A stretch of DNA of 64,000 bases from Geosiphon pyriformis (Eukaryota; Glomeromycota; Glomeromycetes; Archaeosporales; Geosiphonaceae), in the NCBI GenBank assembly GCA_016748015.1, contig JAAOMT010000009.1, forward strand, positions 1,066,970 through 1,130,969. The letters are read 5' to 3'. The notes under the pieces are model-generated. The model had not been told where the DNA came from, did no database searches, and saw only the letters and a program-made list of their open reading frames with translations. Positions 33,303-44,059 of the stretch are shown here, piece by piece (position 1 is the stretch's first letter; each line of letters starts with the position of its first letter). A program made the position numbers and the translations under genes.

Positions 33303-34144
33303 GATCTGGAACCAATTATCGTTATCGAAACGTAGACAACGGGCAGCCAATTAAATTGGGGAATTCAAATATATATAGCATCCAAAAAGCAGCAAGAAAC
33401 AATAGAAATTTCAACATAGATCTTTCAGATCAAATTTTAAAATTATCTAAACAATTATTTGAAACAATTCAAAAATTGACATCTCAAATAGAAATAACAA
33501 TTAATAAAAAAGAAATACAGTACAAAGATAAGAGCAGGAGAGGGAAGGATGAGAGTTCAATTAGAACTAAATGTTTTCTCTCCTACTCACCATCCGAAAG
33601 GCAATGTGAGAGGAAAAATTGCCTTCGGGCAGGAGGTGGAAAAGAAGGAGGCAAAGAATGAGAAAAAGGTTACAAAAGAAGATACTTGGTTCCTGAGCTC
33701 GAAGAAATAAAACAAGCTTTAGCTCATGGGACTGAACTCCCTGAAACAGGGGAGTGGACACCTGACAACACCCAGGAATGGAAAGAAAGACTTTCTCCAG
33801 CTTATTGGTTTTACAAAATTGGAGAACAGCTTAACTTGAAAACACCATATGAAGACCTCAGCCAGAAAATGTTCAACAAAGAAGCAATACAACAAATAAA
33901 AAAATTTGTAGAGAAAAACAACCTGACTCTACATTACAAAGCAGCATACCGACTATATGTCACCTTCCAACATTGCCCAAACGTACTACTGAATGGATCT
34001 ATGAAAATCATAATGGTTAACAGCATAGAACAAATAACCAATCAACAGTTCAAAGACCTACAAAAGGCAATACTCGAGGCAACAATCGAACATTACATGA
34101 ACAAAGCCACAATAACAGATACATATGGTTTCGCAGGAGCTTAA
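33299..34144 (+). pseudogene. T3 ORFx: unrecognised third ORF coupled to pol
   Basis: ATG 33299 lies in an ATGA overlap with the pol stop, in the +2 frame. The frame runs 282 codons with one TGA (33659-33661), where reading on gives a continuous basic stretch. N-terminus: MRSGTNYRYR, which T4 begins MRFRTNRRYQ. The middle has a coiled-coil-like stretch (ILKLSKQLFETIQKLTSQIEI) and a Lys/Arg/Glu/Gly-rich region. The C-terminal third has IKQALAHG, SPAYWFYKIGEQL, FVEKNNLTLHYKAAYRL and TNQQFKDLQKAILEA. No transmembrane helix, signal peptide or catalytic motif is seen, so it is not an obvious envelope gene. Homologous ORFs sit at the same place in T2 and T4, and the C-terminus also in T1, so it is a real element gene. 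Function unknown. Confidence 0.78.
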
Positions 34145-34148
34145 TTTT

Positions 34149-34164
34149 AAAAAGAGAGAGATAA
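34149..34164 (+). other. Polypurine tract of T3
   Basis: AAAAAGAGAGAGATAA lies directly before the 3' LTR. T2 (AAAAGAAGGAGATAA) and T4 (AAAAAAGAGGGAATAA) have the equivalent tract on the minus strand. It would prime plus-strand cDNA. Confidence 0.8.
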
Positions 34165-34819
34165 TATTACCCAAGTAGAAAAACCAATCCAAAGTTATGA
34201 AGAAACATGACCAAAAACATGACATAACACAGAATAATGCACAATAACGTTGAATAATGCGTTATAACATTGGATAACATGTTATAACACAGGATAATAC
34301 AGAATAGCGTGCAATAACATAGAATAACATGTTATAATGCAGAATAACACAGAATAACATGTAATAATGTCAGATAATGTGTTATAACATAGGATAACTA
34401 GCAATAACATAAAAAAACGAAGCAATAACAGAAACAACAAAGCAATAGCTAGCAATAGCGAGACAATCGAAAGCAATCCTGTAAAACCAAAAGAATGTAT
34501 AAAAGCAAGTAGTTGTAAAAGTGAGAAAAAAGAGAAAAGAAAAAAATAGATACAAACCTCTAGACCAGAAATTAAAATATCCATACTCCTTCATCCTTTA
34601 TTATCTTTCCTATTTCATCTCTGGAAATAAATCAATTATTAAAAGAAATCAAAATCGCGAATTCATGTTCTCGAACTTTCGTGAAATTTACGTGAATTAA
34701 CTCTTGTTTTATACCTCCGTTCTAGAACAGATGCTCTTAGCATAACCACCTCGAACCTATTAACAATTTGGACCAATTGCTCTTGATCACGGCGATTGAC
34801 AATACTAATTTATCTTTTC

Positions 34820-34853
<34 letters not shown>

Positions 34854-35260
34854 CTTTTTTTGTCTTAATTTTTTGTGGAGTGGCAATATAGTAAAATTGA
34901 CTGTCTGGGAATAGACTTCGTGATAGCCTGGTAAAAGAGGGAAGCTCCCTTTAAGTTTTGGATATTAACATTATCTTGTTAGCTTACCAGAAGAGCGAAA
35001 AGACAATGCCAAACTCTAACAACTGTACTTGTTAACTCGGAGAAGAAAGTTCACATTTACGAAAAACGTTGCAATTGACGAAAGACAAACTTTGTGCCTT
35101 ATAACCAAAAAACTCAACAGGTAAAATTCACATCCAGAAATAGACCTTCAGAAACTGATAATTAAGACTAAGCCAACAGAATTACGTGGAAGATGCATCA
35201 TCAATAATTGAAAGCACCAAATGTTACCATTTCTCATACCCACCAAGTTTACCTGTAACA
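34165..35260 (+). repeat. T3 3' LTR
   Basis: Starts TATTACCC (TGTTACCT in the 5' copy) and ends CTGTAACA. It holds the 19-unit 10-bp array at 34224-34413 and TATAAAAG at 34498-34505. It ends against CCGT, the target duplication in T2. Confidence 0.93.
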
Positions 35261-35264
35261 CCGT

Positions 35265-35830
35265 GCTAACCACTTTTTCTGTTCTTTTTTGTAGGTGCCA
35301 AAGTTTGATAGTGTTCATAAAATTCTTCTGGTTCCAGGAGATTTATGGCTGGTTTTTTGTCCCAGTCAAGTTCTATAGGTTCCAATAGGTTGTTTTTGAT
35401 CTCCCTAATTTTTTCGGGTGTCATTCCTTCTATTTTTATGAGTGCCATTCACCAGATCTTATTGTTGTCATGTGGACAACTGTCTAATTGTTGTACTGCT
35501 CTTTTCCAGACTGCTTCTATCAATGTTTCTTTCCTTATCCAGTCACTGATTAGAATCATGTATTGGCATGATTTGTTGCATGTTCTTTCTCGCCCTGGAA
35601 TGTCATTCCATATTCCTTCATCCAAGAAAGTTTCTCCACAAGTGAGACAAGATTGGTTGTCCCAATTTCTTTGCTTCTTTGGTTGTTCAAATCTTTCTAT
35701 GATACATGTGTGACAGTAGAATTTAGTTGCTGTTGCATATTTCTTATTGTCATCACAACATGTGCCCATTGACAACAATTTTTTACTACAATTGATACAT
35801 ATAAGTTTTGGTCGACAATAGATAGATTAT
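35265..35830 (-). pseudogene. T2 Cys-rich cluster and helical module (upstream of the T3 insertion)
   Basis: In the gag-pol frame, from high to low coordinates: the CIxCSKK-type pair (about 35795), MGTCCDDNKKYATATKFYCHTC, CLTCGETFLDEG, TCNKSCQYMILISDW, then a segment rich in acidic and helix-forming residues (IKIEGMTPEKIREIKNN, EEFYEHYQTLAPT). Two open pieces (35449-35778 and 35266-35448) are separated by a single TAG. T3 inserted just after this, before the zinc ribbon that continues at 25005. It is the same module as in T3 (28880-29200) and T4 (56400-56790). Confidence 0.75.
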
Positions 35831-36760
35831 GGTGGTGTAGTGTAAGTGTAGGAGTTAAAAAAAATGGTGTTGGTGGTTGTTGTTTTTTTTTCTTTCTCTT
35901 TTTCCTTTCCTTTATCATTTTCTTCTTTCTATTCCCAGTTTGGTGTCTGCTCATTTTTGTCATTGTTAGTTCAGGTTAGCTTGTCAGTCTTTCAGGTAAT
36001 TTCTTCTCTTTGTTTACCCTTTCCAATATTGTCTTATAATAGTATTGGTGGCAGCTCATTGTGGTCTTTGTCGGCCCATAAGACTTGATACACTTTCCAG
36101 ATAGGTTTCTTTTTTTCTTCTTCCAATTCGATAAGTGGGGTTGTCGAGTTGGTGGTCTTAAAGTGGCCACACGTGGCTGGTACACATGTGTGTTAACCAT
36201 TTTGACTGAATTGTAATTTTTGAGTAGTCTAATTGAGTATGGCATTAGTTTTGAATAATCAATCATTGCCTACCAATGCTTGATATTAGGTTGCTTCTAT
36301 CACTAGTACTTTGATGGGTATTATGATGCCATTGATCTCAATTGGGAAGTTATTAATTTTGCCAATTGGAGTTTTGGTCACTCCATCAGCTATAATAATG
36401 CATGCACTGGCAGCTCGATTAACCCAGCAACCTAATTGGTCCATAAGTTGTCATGTGATGATACTGCCAGCTAATCTACTATCTAGGATCAATTTGATGG
36501 CATGGCCATCAACTTTTGTATCAGTGTACATGACAGTAATGGGTTTTTTTTCCAGAGCAGCTCCACTAAATAATGGTGTGGTCAATGGTTTTTCAAGTTC
36601 AAATGAAAAGATGGTGTCCAGTGATTTGTTCTTGGTGATAATAGCTGGCAGAATGTTGCTGGTAAGTGTTAGATGTTGGTTGGTTTCTGGGTTATTGGGT
36701 TGGGCATCTTCTGGGGTGACCAAGAGACTTAAATAGTTCTGAAAATTCGGGTTTTGGATA
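35831..36760 (-). pseudogene. T2 protease region and linker
   Basis: The open part 36451-36723 contains VTPEDAQ, SNILPAIIT, TPLFSGAAL, ITVMYTDTKVDGHAIKLILDSRLAGSIIT. The retropepsin DSG triad reads DSR (GGA to AGA), an inactivating change. Beyond a stop the frame continues through LIDQLG-type and NDWLFKTN sequence, then a Lys/Glu-rich linker (near 36070-36130 and 35870-35960) to the Cys cluster. The plus-strand ORFs here are shadows. Confidence 0.8.
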
Positions 36761-38925
36761 TATCTGGTGCCCGAATTCTATTGTTGAGAGCCTAATAGTT
36801 GTGCCATAGAACTGAAGATCGGTTGATGAACTACCATTGATGATCTCCAGCTTTGTTGGGTCAATCTCGGCCTTTGGATTCCATTTTGAAGTAAGTTCTG
36901 TGGCAGTGTTTGAATTTGTTGGGGCTGATATATTACCTAAGGCTGTGGCTAATAAATGGGTTGTGGCTGTGGCTGATAAATTGCTGGTGTCATTGGTTAA
37001 TAAATTGACGTTTAATATACTGGTGGTTGATAAGATGGCTGCTGCTTCATAGGCAAGTAATTCTGATGATATAGTTTGGAGTTCGGTGAGTTATTTGGAA
37101 TTTGAAATCAGTAATCAGGATTTTGATATTGATTTCCCAATTATTGGTTATTTAAGCAATAGCAGCAATCAATTTGTAAGTGTTTTTGTTTACCACAATA
37201 GTGGCAGACACGTGTTTTCTATTGCCACTGTTGGTTGGTCGATGATGATAGATGTGACTGATTTTGGAAGTGATTCACATTTCTGGAATTATTGCATCAT
37301 TGTGGTGGTTGATAAATTGCATGATTGTCAGCTAAGTATCTCTCTAATTTTTGATTGATGGAATTACTAAATTGTTTTAATTTGGAATCCAATTTAGATG
37401 ATCCATTCATTACTAGATTAATGGCTTGGATGTGGTTAGCTTCAAGTTCAGTGGCTTCAAAATCTCTGGCATTTGTGACAGCTGCTTGCAGATTAATGAG
37501 ATGCATTGGATGTATGCATTGCAAAATGCTACTGCATAATCCGCGAATAAACTGATTTAGAATCTAGGCTACTGTGAAATAATTGGGATTAATGACTTGA
37601 ATCTAGTGCAAATTCCTGTGGAAGCATCCTAAGTAAGTAGTGACTGCTTCATTTTTTCTTTGTTTGATAGTAGTGAAGGTGGTTGCTAGCCTGTTAATGC
37701 TGTTATTGTTGCTGAAGTATCTTAGGAACTCTATTTTGAATACATTGAAATCTTGGGGTTTGTTAATTAGGCTTTAGTACTATGAATTAGCAGTATCTTA
37801 GAGAAAATATGGAATGGCTTGCATGGCTCTGGCATCATTCCATCCATTAGCTGTAATGGCTTTCTCCATATCATTTAGCCATACTTGGGCATTGTCCTCT
37901 TCACCAGTGAATTTTTCGAGTTTGGCTATTGGTGTGTATGCTATTGGGTCTAAGTTGGGTTGTAGCAGTTGTTGGAGTAGTACTAGTGGCTGTTGAATCT
38001 GCTGGTGTGGTTGTTATAGTGGCTGGCCAATCAGTTCAATTGGTGGTGGATTAATGACAATAACGGGAGATAAGTCCAATTGATTAATTAGATCAGAGTT
38101 TTGATTGTTCTAATTTGGTGGTGGTTGAATATTCGGAGTTTCAAGTTCCAGGTTTTCTAAATTTGAATTTTGCTGGGTTTGAAAATTCGGGGTTCCAAAT
38201 TCCGAGTTTTCTATGATCGGGTTCTGGTAAGTAAATTCTTGATCTTCAGATTCTTCTTCTTCCTCTTTTTCTGATTCTGTTATTTCCCAAAGACTCATGT
38301 TTCTGAAATCTGGTTGAAATGGTGGTAATTAAAATCCTGATGGCATTGGCAATTGCAATTTAAATCCTTCAAAGTAATCACTGTATGGTCCTAATAACTC
38401 TGCTTTTTGTTGTTTACTTTGAAATGAGAAGCATCCAAAGGTTGATGTCACATTTGATGTGAACATATCTGTTAATGAGATGTTGATGGCACTTCTGGGC
38501 ATATAATAGTATGATGGATGGGTGGGTGATTCAACTTGGGTTTTCTTCCAATTGAGTAGTTGAATTTGTTTTGGTGTTACTGCTGGGGTTTGCAATCTTC
38601 CTTTGCCTTTATCTGTATAGGTGATGGGAAATTGTTGTTGTGTATACCTTTCAATAGTTTGATTGATTTCCCTAATAATTGGTGCAAAACTGTAGTTTCT
38701 TGGTAAGCTAGTATGTTGAAATAATTCTGTATAGAAATTTTCTCTTGCAGATTTAATGTTAACTGTTCCTCTTAAGCAGTCTGTGATTTTATCATTGATG
38801 TAAAAATTGAAGGCTGATTCTACTGAGAAATAATTATTGTTCAATCCTAATTGTTGACTGTACTGTTGGAATAAAGATTTGGCAAATCCTAAATAGTTTG
38901 TTTCTATGATTTCTGATTCTGCCAC
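36761..38925 (-). pseudogene. T2 gag region
   Basis: It starts at GTG GCA (38925) inside an open upstream frame with no ATG. An open stretch 38329-38925 (198 codons) holds the N-terminal domain (NYLGFAKSLFQQYSQQLGLNNNYFSVESAFNFY, split by residue number here into matching blocks of T4) and a basic LQTPAVTPKQIQLL. An acidic Glu/Ser linker follows (38110-38298), then the capsid-like part (near 37850-37960, with IAKLEKFTGEEDN-like codons), DLQAAVTNARDFEATELEANH (37400-37500) and a CCHC knuckle CHYCGKQKHLQIDC near 37180-37215. Stops interrupt it but the frame is constant to the protease. Confidence 0.82.
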
Positions 38926-38942
38926 TTTTGGATAATTGTTGA

Positions 38943-38986
38943 TGGTACTGGTTCTCTGTAAAATTATACCTTATAGAGAGCACCAA
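38943..38986 (-). other. PBS hairpin of T2
   Basis: On the minus strand TTTGGTGCTCTCTATAAGG follows the 5' LTR. AGTACCA (AGCACCA in T4) and ACAGAGA can fold back on it. One stem position is lost compared with T4, by a G-to-A change. Confidence 0.55.
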
Positions 38987-39587
38987 ATATTACAGATAAT
39001 TATTTGGAGTCTCAAATCAAATAACAAATCCATAACTTGGTGCTCAATATCTTGACAATGCTGATAATATTAGTACATTGGTTGTATCTGAAGGTTTTAG
39101 AGTTGATAAGTTCTTTGTATAATGGACAAAGATTCTTTGTTTAGGTTATTCACAGTTTTCTTGTAAGTTGTTTCCCAATTTCTTTCTCAGCTTGGTGGCT
39201 GAATTTATTCTGGCATTTGTGCTCTTTTGGTAAGCTATTCGTTAATATATATATAATTTTATTCTTATTTCTGGGTCTTTTACCAGGCTATCCGTGATGT
39301 CAATTACTTAGTGCTTTAATTCTTAATTAGTTAGTATTTAACAAGAAAAATCAAAGAAAGCAAGAAATAAAAGAAAATAAAGAAATAAACCAAGGCAATG
39401 TGCAAGTTAGTATCTCGTCAATAGCCATGATCAAGAGCTATTGTTCCAGCATAGTTAAGTATCAATTGCTATCAACATGAAGTGTTGATAGTGAAAAGTG
39501 GATTTGGATAATAAATAATTTATTTAATATTTGTGGAAGGAAGATTTCTAACTTCTGATTCTGTTCTTTCTATTTTTAATGCTACTG

Positions 39588-39596
39588 CTATATATA
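39588..39596 (-). promoter_or_regulatory. TATA box of T2 LTR
   Basis: TATATATAG followed by CAGTAG on the minus strand, conserved in T4 (60515-60523) and nearly so in T1. It lies just downstream of the palindromic array. Confidence 0.55.
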
Positions 39597-39639
39597 CATA
39601 ATTGATGTTTTATGAGATCATTCACATTCTTGAGCAATG

Positions 39640-39815
39640 TGTTATAATTTCTTGAGCAATGCTCACATTGCTGTATAATGTGCTCTAATTTTTTAACATT
39701 GCTCCATATTATGCAGCAATATGCCATGCTTTCTAACATTGCTCCACATTGCTGAGCAATATGCCATGATTTCTGACATTGCTCTACATTGCTGAACAAT
39801 GTGCTTATGTGCTAA
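39640..39815 (-). repeat. Array of 40-bp units with palindromes in T2 U3
   Basis: Four to five units of about 40 bp, each with a short inverted repeat of the form ACATTGCTGAGCAATGT (8-bp arms around one base), for example near 39745-39765 and 39785-39805. The 3' LTR has the same array at about 20085-20240. It sits directly upstream of the TATA box. Sequence decay has broken some arms. Confidence 0.85.
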
Positions 39816-39873
39816 ATACTATTCTCTTATTGGTCTACTATTTTTTTATATCTGTTTTTTTTTATGAGTAACA

Positions 39874-40447
39874 ATGGAAGTAAATTGTGACTATGTTCCA
39901 ATATTTTGATTTAGAGCTGTCAAGTGAGTTTTGTTGATTTATTGGTACTGTAAGAATTAGGTTTTATTGGACTATTGAAGGTAAGTTTTCTTGTATGATA
40001 GCAGGGTTTGAAATTTATTGGACTTTGAATGTTCAGGTTTTTGAATAATTTTTGGAGTTTAAATTGCTAAAAATTTAATGAGTTTTATTAATGGTAAGTT
40101 TCTTTGTATAATAGTGGAGTTGAAATTATTGGGTTTTAAATGTGGGTTTTTGAACAATCAGATCTTGAATAATCGGAGTTTTAATTTTAACAAGTTTTTA
40201 ACAAATTTATTAAAAATAAATTTCAAATGTTCAAGATTTTTAATAATTGGATCTTGAATAATCAGAGTTTTAATTTTAATGAGTTTTTAACAAATTTATC
40301 AATGGTAATTTTCAAATGTTTGAGGTTTTTAATGATTGGGTCTTGAATAATTAGAGTTTCAATTTAACAAGTTTTTCAAAGATAATGGTAAAATAAGAAT
40401 TTCACAAATTCTAAATAATTTTCCTTTGTTTTTTCTTGGTTTGCCAC
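39874..40447 (-). pseudogene. T1 gag start, minisatellite and zinc-ribbon remnant
   Basis: Minus strand from GTG GCA at 40447 gives VANQEKTKENYLEFVKFLF, matching the gag start of T2 and T4 (NYLGFAKSLF). After about 25 codons the coding sequence gives way to a minisatellite (40000-40390). The last part next to T2 (39878-39925) aligns with the zinc-ribbon/dUTPase linker of T4 (ATGGTGGTAGATTGTAAATG). The internal region is thus a collapsed derivative. Confidence 0.7.
40000..40390. repeat. Minisatellite of about 100-bp imperfect units in T1
   Basis: Repeated order on the plus strand: AGAGTTTTAATTTTAA, then AGTTTTTAACAAATTTAT, then TTTCAAATGTT, then TTTTTAATAATTGG, then TCTTGAATAATCAGAG. Two nearly full units lie at about 40176-40279 and 40280-40380, with partial units upstream. 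Such an array is absent from T2 and T4. Confidence 0.75.
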
Positions 40448-40465
40448 TTTCCTGTATGATTGTTG

Positions 40466-40510
40466 TTGGTATTGGTTCTCTGTTAGATTATATCTCACAA
40501 GAAGCACCAA
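40466..40510 (-). other. PBS hairpin of T1
   Basis: TTGGTGCT next to the LTR (minus strand, 40503-40510) faces AATACCAA (40466-40473), a decayed form of AGCACCAA, around an inner TTCTTGT/ACAGAGAA stem. Same layout as T4. Confidence 0.5.
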
Positions 40511-40511
40511 A

Positions 40512-41401
40512 TATTACAGATAATTATTTGGGGTTTCAAAGCAAATAACAAACTTAAAACTTGGTGCTTAATGGCTGATCTTATTGTTAATATCTGAAGG
40601 TTGTTTGTATCTGAAGGTTTTGGTTAAGTCTTTTGTATAATAGACAAAAATTCAAGAATGTTTCAGTAGCCTTCTGGAATCACAATTTTGTTGAATTTCT
40701 TTCTCAGCATAGTGGCCAGTAATCTGACAGAGATGCTTTTCTGGTAAGCTATTTTTAAATTATCAAACTTTATACTCTTTCTTTGGGGTCTTTTACCAGA
40801 ATTATTTTTGACATCAATAATTCAGTGCTTAATCTCTTTAATTAATAGTAAATTAACAAACAAAAGAAAATAAAATAAAATAAAAGAAAATAAATAAAAA
40901 ATTAGTATTCTGTTAATAGCTGTAATTAAGAGCTATTGTTTCAGTATGGTTAAGTATTGAATTTTATTAACATGAAGTGTTAATAAATGGAAGAGTGATT
41001 AGATTTTCAAACAAATGACAATAACATGAATTTGAAAAATTAAAGAGATATTTTATTGATATAATTCTATTTTAGTTGATAGCAACTATTCTTAAAATGA
41101 GAGTTAATAAATAAAAAAGAAAGGAGATTGTTCTAAATTAATAAAACTCTATTGAATTCTCCAGAAATTGTTTTTTCTGCTTTTAATACTCTCACTATAT
41201 ATATATAATTTATGTTATACAAAATTTCTTGAATTCCTCAATTCTCTAGTCAGGAATTCTGTAATTTTTTATATGAAAATCCTATAATTCTAGAATCCTG
41301 CAATTTCTCTGAAAAAAATTCTGGAATTTCACTTTTACTACATCTATTCTGATTGGTTAATTTATATATTAATATTTAATTCCTATATTCTATGAATAAC
41401 A
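40512..41401 (-). repeat. T1 5' LTR
   Basis: Plus strand starts TATTACAGATAATT and ends GAATAACA. It is the partner of 18058-18986 and is flanked by CTAG. A short array of AATTCTG/AATCCTG words lies at about 41225-41335. Confidence 0.9.
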
Positions 41402-42859
41402 CTAGTAAATCTATTAGTTAGGCAATATATTGAATGCTATATGCTTTTTTATTTAACTTTTTATAATTTTATTAACTATAGACTTAATCTTGCCAAATTT
41501 TAAAATCAGATTACCACTTACCACCAAATAATTTAAGACTATCTTTTAAAACAGTCATTTCAAAATATACTTAATTATGTGCTCTTTATTAGAGCAAAAG
41601 TTTTTCATGTATTTTTCAATTATTTTTTTAATAGATACATTCTTTGCAGTTTTTAATTCATATTATTTGGATTTTTTGTACTTTTTTTTGACTATTAATA
41701 AATGTTTAATAATATTCATTAACTTTAAATTATTCTAAATTATATTATTAACTTTATGAGTTTTACTATTATTAATAGTTATTTACCTCTTAACAAAACA
41801 ATCAGACTTAGATCTATTATCTAAATTTTAACTTCTTATAATTTTAACAATTAGCAATTCTAGTCTAAAAAATTTTAATAATTGTTTGATTTTTAAGCTA
41901 TTAAACCTATTATACTAATGTTTAAAAAACATTACATTAACTAATTTTATTATTATATTTTTTAGCATTTTTTATATTACATTCAAATTGTGTAGATTTT
42001 TTATATTTTTGAACTCATATATTTTTATTAAAAGTTTTACAAAAAAACACTTCTTAAATTATGTTTATTTGGTTTTATTTATATTTTTAATCTTAAACTT
42101 CTAACAATTTTTGTTTGCTTATTTACAAATACTATTTAGATGAATATTTAACAAATTTTCTAAGCCAATCAAAACTATAACTGTTTTGTAATCAATATTA
42201 TAAAAGTCAAATACTAAAATAACTCTATAATTTGCAACTACAAATAACAAATTCTTACTTAAAAACATGTAATCAATAACTTTTTCTATTTTTTTTAAGT
42301 TGTTTTAGATAGAAGCTTTGGCTAAAAAGTACTCATTAAATAAATTAATCAATTTTAAATCCAAATAAAACTTAAAACTTGTACTTTTTTTAGATCTGTC
42401 TTTATTAAAATTTCTATTTAAGACCACAAAAGTACTAAAGTTAACTGTTTTAGTAATAAAAAAATTGATTTTTATTGCCTAACCAAACCTAAGTTCAGCA
42501 AAAACACCAGCATAAAAATCCAAAATTGTAATTAAAAGTTTTTTCTTAAACAAAAATCAAATTAAGATAAGATAACTGGAAATTTTTTTTACTTTTAAAA
42601 CATAATAAGCCAAAAAACTGTTTATAATTACTGCCATATTAGTACCAAAAAAACTCATATTTAAATCAGACATGAAAATACATATTTTATCAAATTTGTT
42701 CATAATTTATAATCTAATACTAAATTTTAACTTTGTTTTTATAATAATAAAAATTATATTTTTTAAATTTATATGTTAATAAACAACATTTTTTTGTTTA
42801 ACAAAAACATTAATATTTCGAATATTATATACAACAATTTTTTATATCAAGTTAGTTAT
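41402..42859 (-). pseudogene. L-gamma ORF2, 5' half relic (endonuclease to early RT)
   Basis: The start corresponds to the ATGA overlap, here ATAA (42859), followed by a TAA at codon 6 and YNIRN (NIRG in relatives). Downstream the minus strand follows L-delta in order with heavy A/T substitution, for example the ITETKL-like and GLD-type positions near 42650-42720 and a GGDFN-like position near 42420. The last 100 bp before T1 align with L-beta near 9890-9990. No domain is intact. Confidence 0.7.
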
Positions 42860-43923
42860 TGGTAAGAAAAAGTGTTTGAACTCAAATCAATATTTTTGAC
42901 TTTAGCCAAAAAATCCATAATCATGTCTAATAAACTGTTTATACTTATTTTTAACTTAGCAATATCCAAAAATAATGGAAAAACTATTATAGTTATAGTT
43001 TTATTACTAGTGGTTACATCTAAACTCTTATTCATTACTATATTTGTTTTTTAATTTCATAATATAGAAGTTATTAATAGCTAATATCTAAGACATAACT
43101 GAAAAACTATCAATCTAAGCACATTTAAACTCTTTGTCAACTTATTAATTTGTTTTGCAAAACCAGTAAAACTGCATTCAAAAATAATAAACTTATTATT
43201 AATGTCCAATATAACCAGTAAAAAAAGTTTTTTTTCCAAAAAAAACCAACTTTTAACAAATTATTTTGCTTATAAAAAAAATAAAATAAAGAACTGCCAA
43301 CAATTTCTATTTAAAACATATTGTCAAAAAACATCAGATAAGCAATAAAAGCTAATTTTTTGGCATAAATAGTTGTCAGTCTGCTTTTATCTGTTTTTAA
43401 CAAAACTTTTTAAGAGAACTATTCACAGAAACTTTCCTACTAACAAAGCAGTTAATTAATATATAATCCAATTTTTCATATTTAATATTTAATTATGCTT
43501 AAACAAAACCAGTACAAATTGGCACTTCTTAAGACTGGTGTGATTTTTATAATAGAATTCAATAAGTTAACAGAATCAAAACAGATTATTATATATCTGA
43601 TCCAAACATATATAATTAGATAGCAATTAATTATACATTTTTTTTACCCATAAATTTAATAAAGTTCTAAACATTATAAATATTTGTTTTTACCAACAAT
43701 ATATAAAACAATGTTTTATTACAGTTTTTAGTGTTTTATGTTTTTTTGTTTATATTAGTTCTAGTAATTTTTACAGTATTTTTTCTAATTAAGATAGACT
43801 ATTTTTTTGTAACCAAATTAGTATAATCAAATTGTCCAAATTTTATTATATTTTTTTGTTATATTCTTATTAATTGCATTTTAATTAACTTAATTATTTC
43901 AAATTTAGATAATACAGTATATA
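42856..43923 (-). pseudogene. L-gamma ORF1, 3' part relic
   Basis: Recognised by the segment near 43090-43190 (SLTKQINKL-like codons) and by parallel spacing with L-alpha 4460-5540. It stops at 43923 against the T-run of L-delta, inside AATACAGTATATA, the left copy of the L-delta target duplication. ORF1 resumes at 61604. Confidence 0.7.
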
Positions 43924-44059
43924 TTTTTTTTTATTACAAGTTTTTACAAGTGAAGTCCAACTGCTATCTAGTACATAGAACCAAACTAAGTGGAACCAAC
44001 TAAATGTAGCTCATATACAGACTACATGTGGCCAGCCACTCGGGCCAGACAAAGCAACA

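Larger units (their letters stand above)
25006..35260 (+). mobile_element. T3: Ty3/Gypsy-type element with dUTPase, innermost of the nest
   Basis: LTRs at 25006-26121 and 34165-35260 match over their full length; nearly all differences I noted are C/T or G/A transitions. Flanking 4-mers are CCAT (25002-25005) and CCGT (35261-35264). Removing the element restores T2 sequence that aligns with T4 (GTGTTTAACCGTGCTA against GTGTTTAATTGTTCTA). The coding order is gag, protease, Cys cluster, zinc ribbon, dUTPase, RT, RNase H, integrase, ORFx. Gag to RNase H share one frame, with frame changes before integrase and in an A-run near 32994-33002. The orientation is opposite to its host T2. Confidence 0.93.
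19425..39873 (-). mobile_element. T2: Ty3/Gypsy-type element with dUTPase, split by T3
   Basis: LTRs at 19425-20311 (887 bp) and 38988-39873 (886 bp) are near-identical. They are flanked by ATGA (19421-19424) and ATGG (39874-39877). Reading minus from 38925: gag, protease, Cys-rich cluster, [T3 insertion 25006-35260], zinc ribbon, dUTPase, RT, RNase H, integrase, ORFx. The purine-rich AAAAGAAGGAGATAA just inside the 3' LTR is the polypurine tract. The half 24911-21060 reads in one frame without a frameshift. Catalytic lesions (DSR in the protease, YLDN in RT, SNQ in integrase) show it is dead. Confidence 0.92.
38988..39873 (-). repeat. T2 5' LTR
   Basis: Plus strand starts TATTACAGATAATT and ends ATGAGTAACA. 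Partner of 19425-20311, with the same length to one base. Confidence 0.93.
18058..41401 (-). mobile_element. T1: internally deleted Ty3/Gypsy-type element hosting T2 and T3
   Basis: The LTRs at 18058-18986 and 40512-41401 match each other along their length. They are flanked by CTGG (18054-18057) and CTAG (41402-41405), a 4-bp duplication differing by one transition. Only about 1.08 kb of internal sequence remains once T2 is removed (18987-19424 and 39878-40511): the tail of ORFx, a piece of the dUTPase region, part of the zinc-ribbon region, and the gag start followed by a minisatellite. Protease, RT, RNase H and integrase are gone. It was therefore a non-autonomous derivative, or was deleted after insertion, before T2 landed in it. 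Confidence 0.88.

Noticed and set aside
33299-34144. Envelope gene of an errantivirus-like element
   Set aside because: The position after pol fits, but there is no signal peptide, hydrophobic fusion-like stretch or transmembrane helix.
35697-35963. Lys/Pro/His-rich 88-codon minus-strand ORF
   Set aside because: Other frame of the low-complexity linker between T2 protease and Cys cluster.
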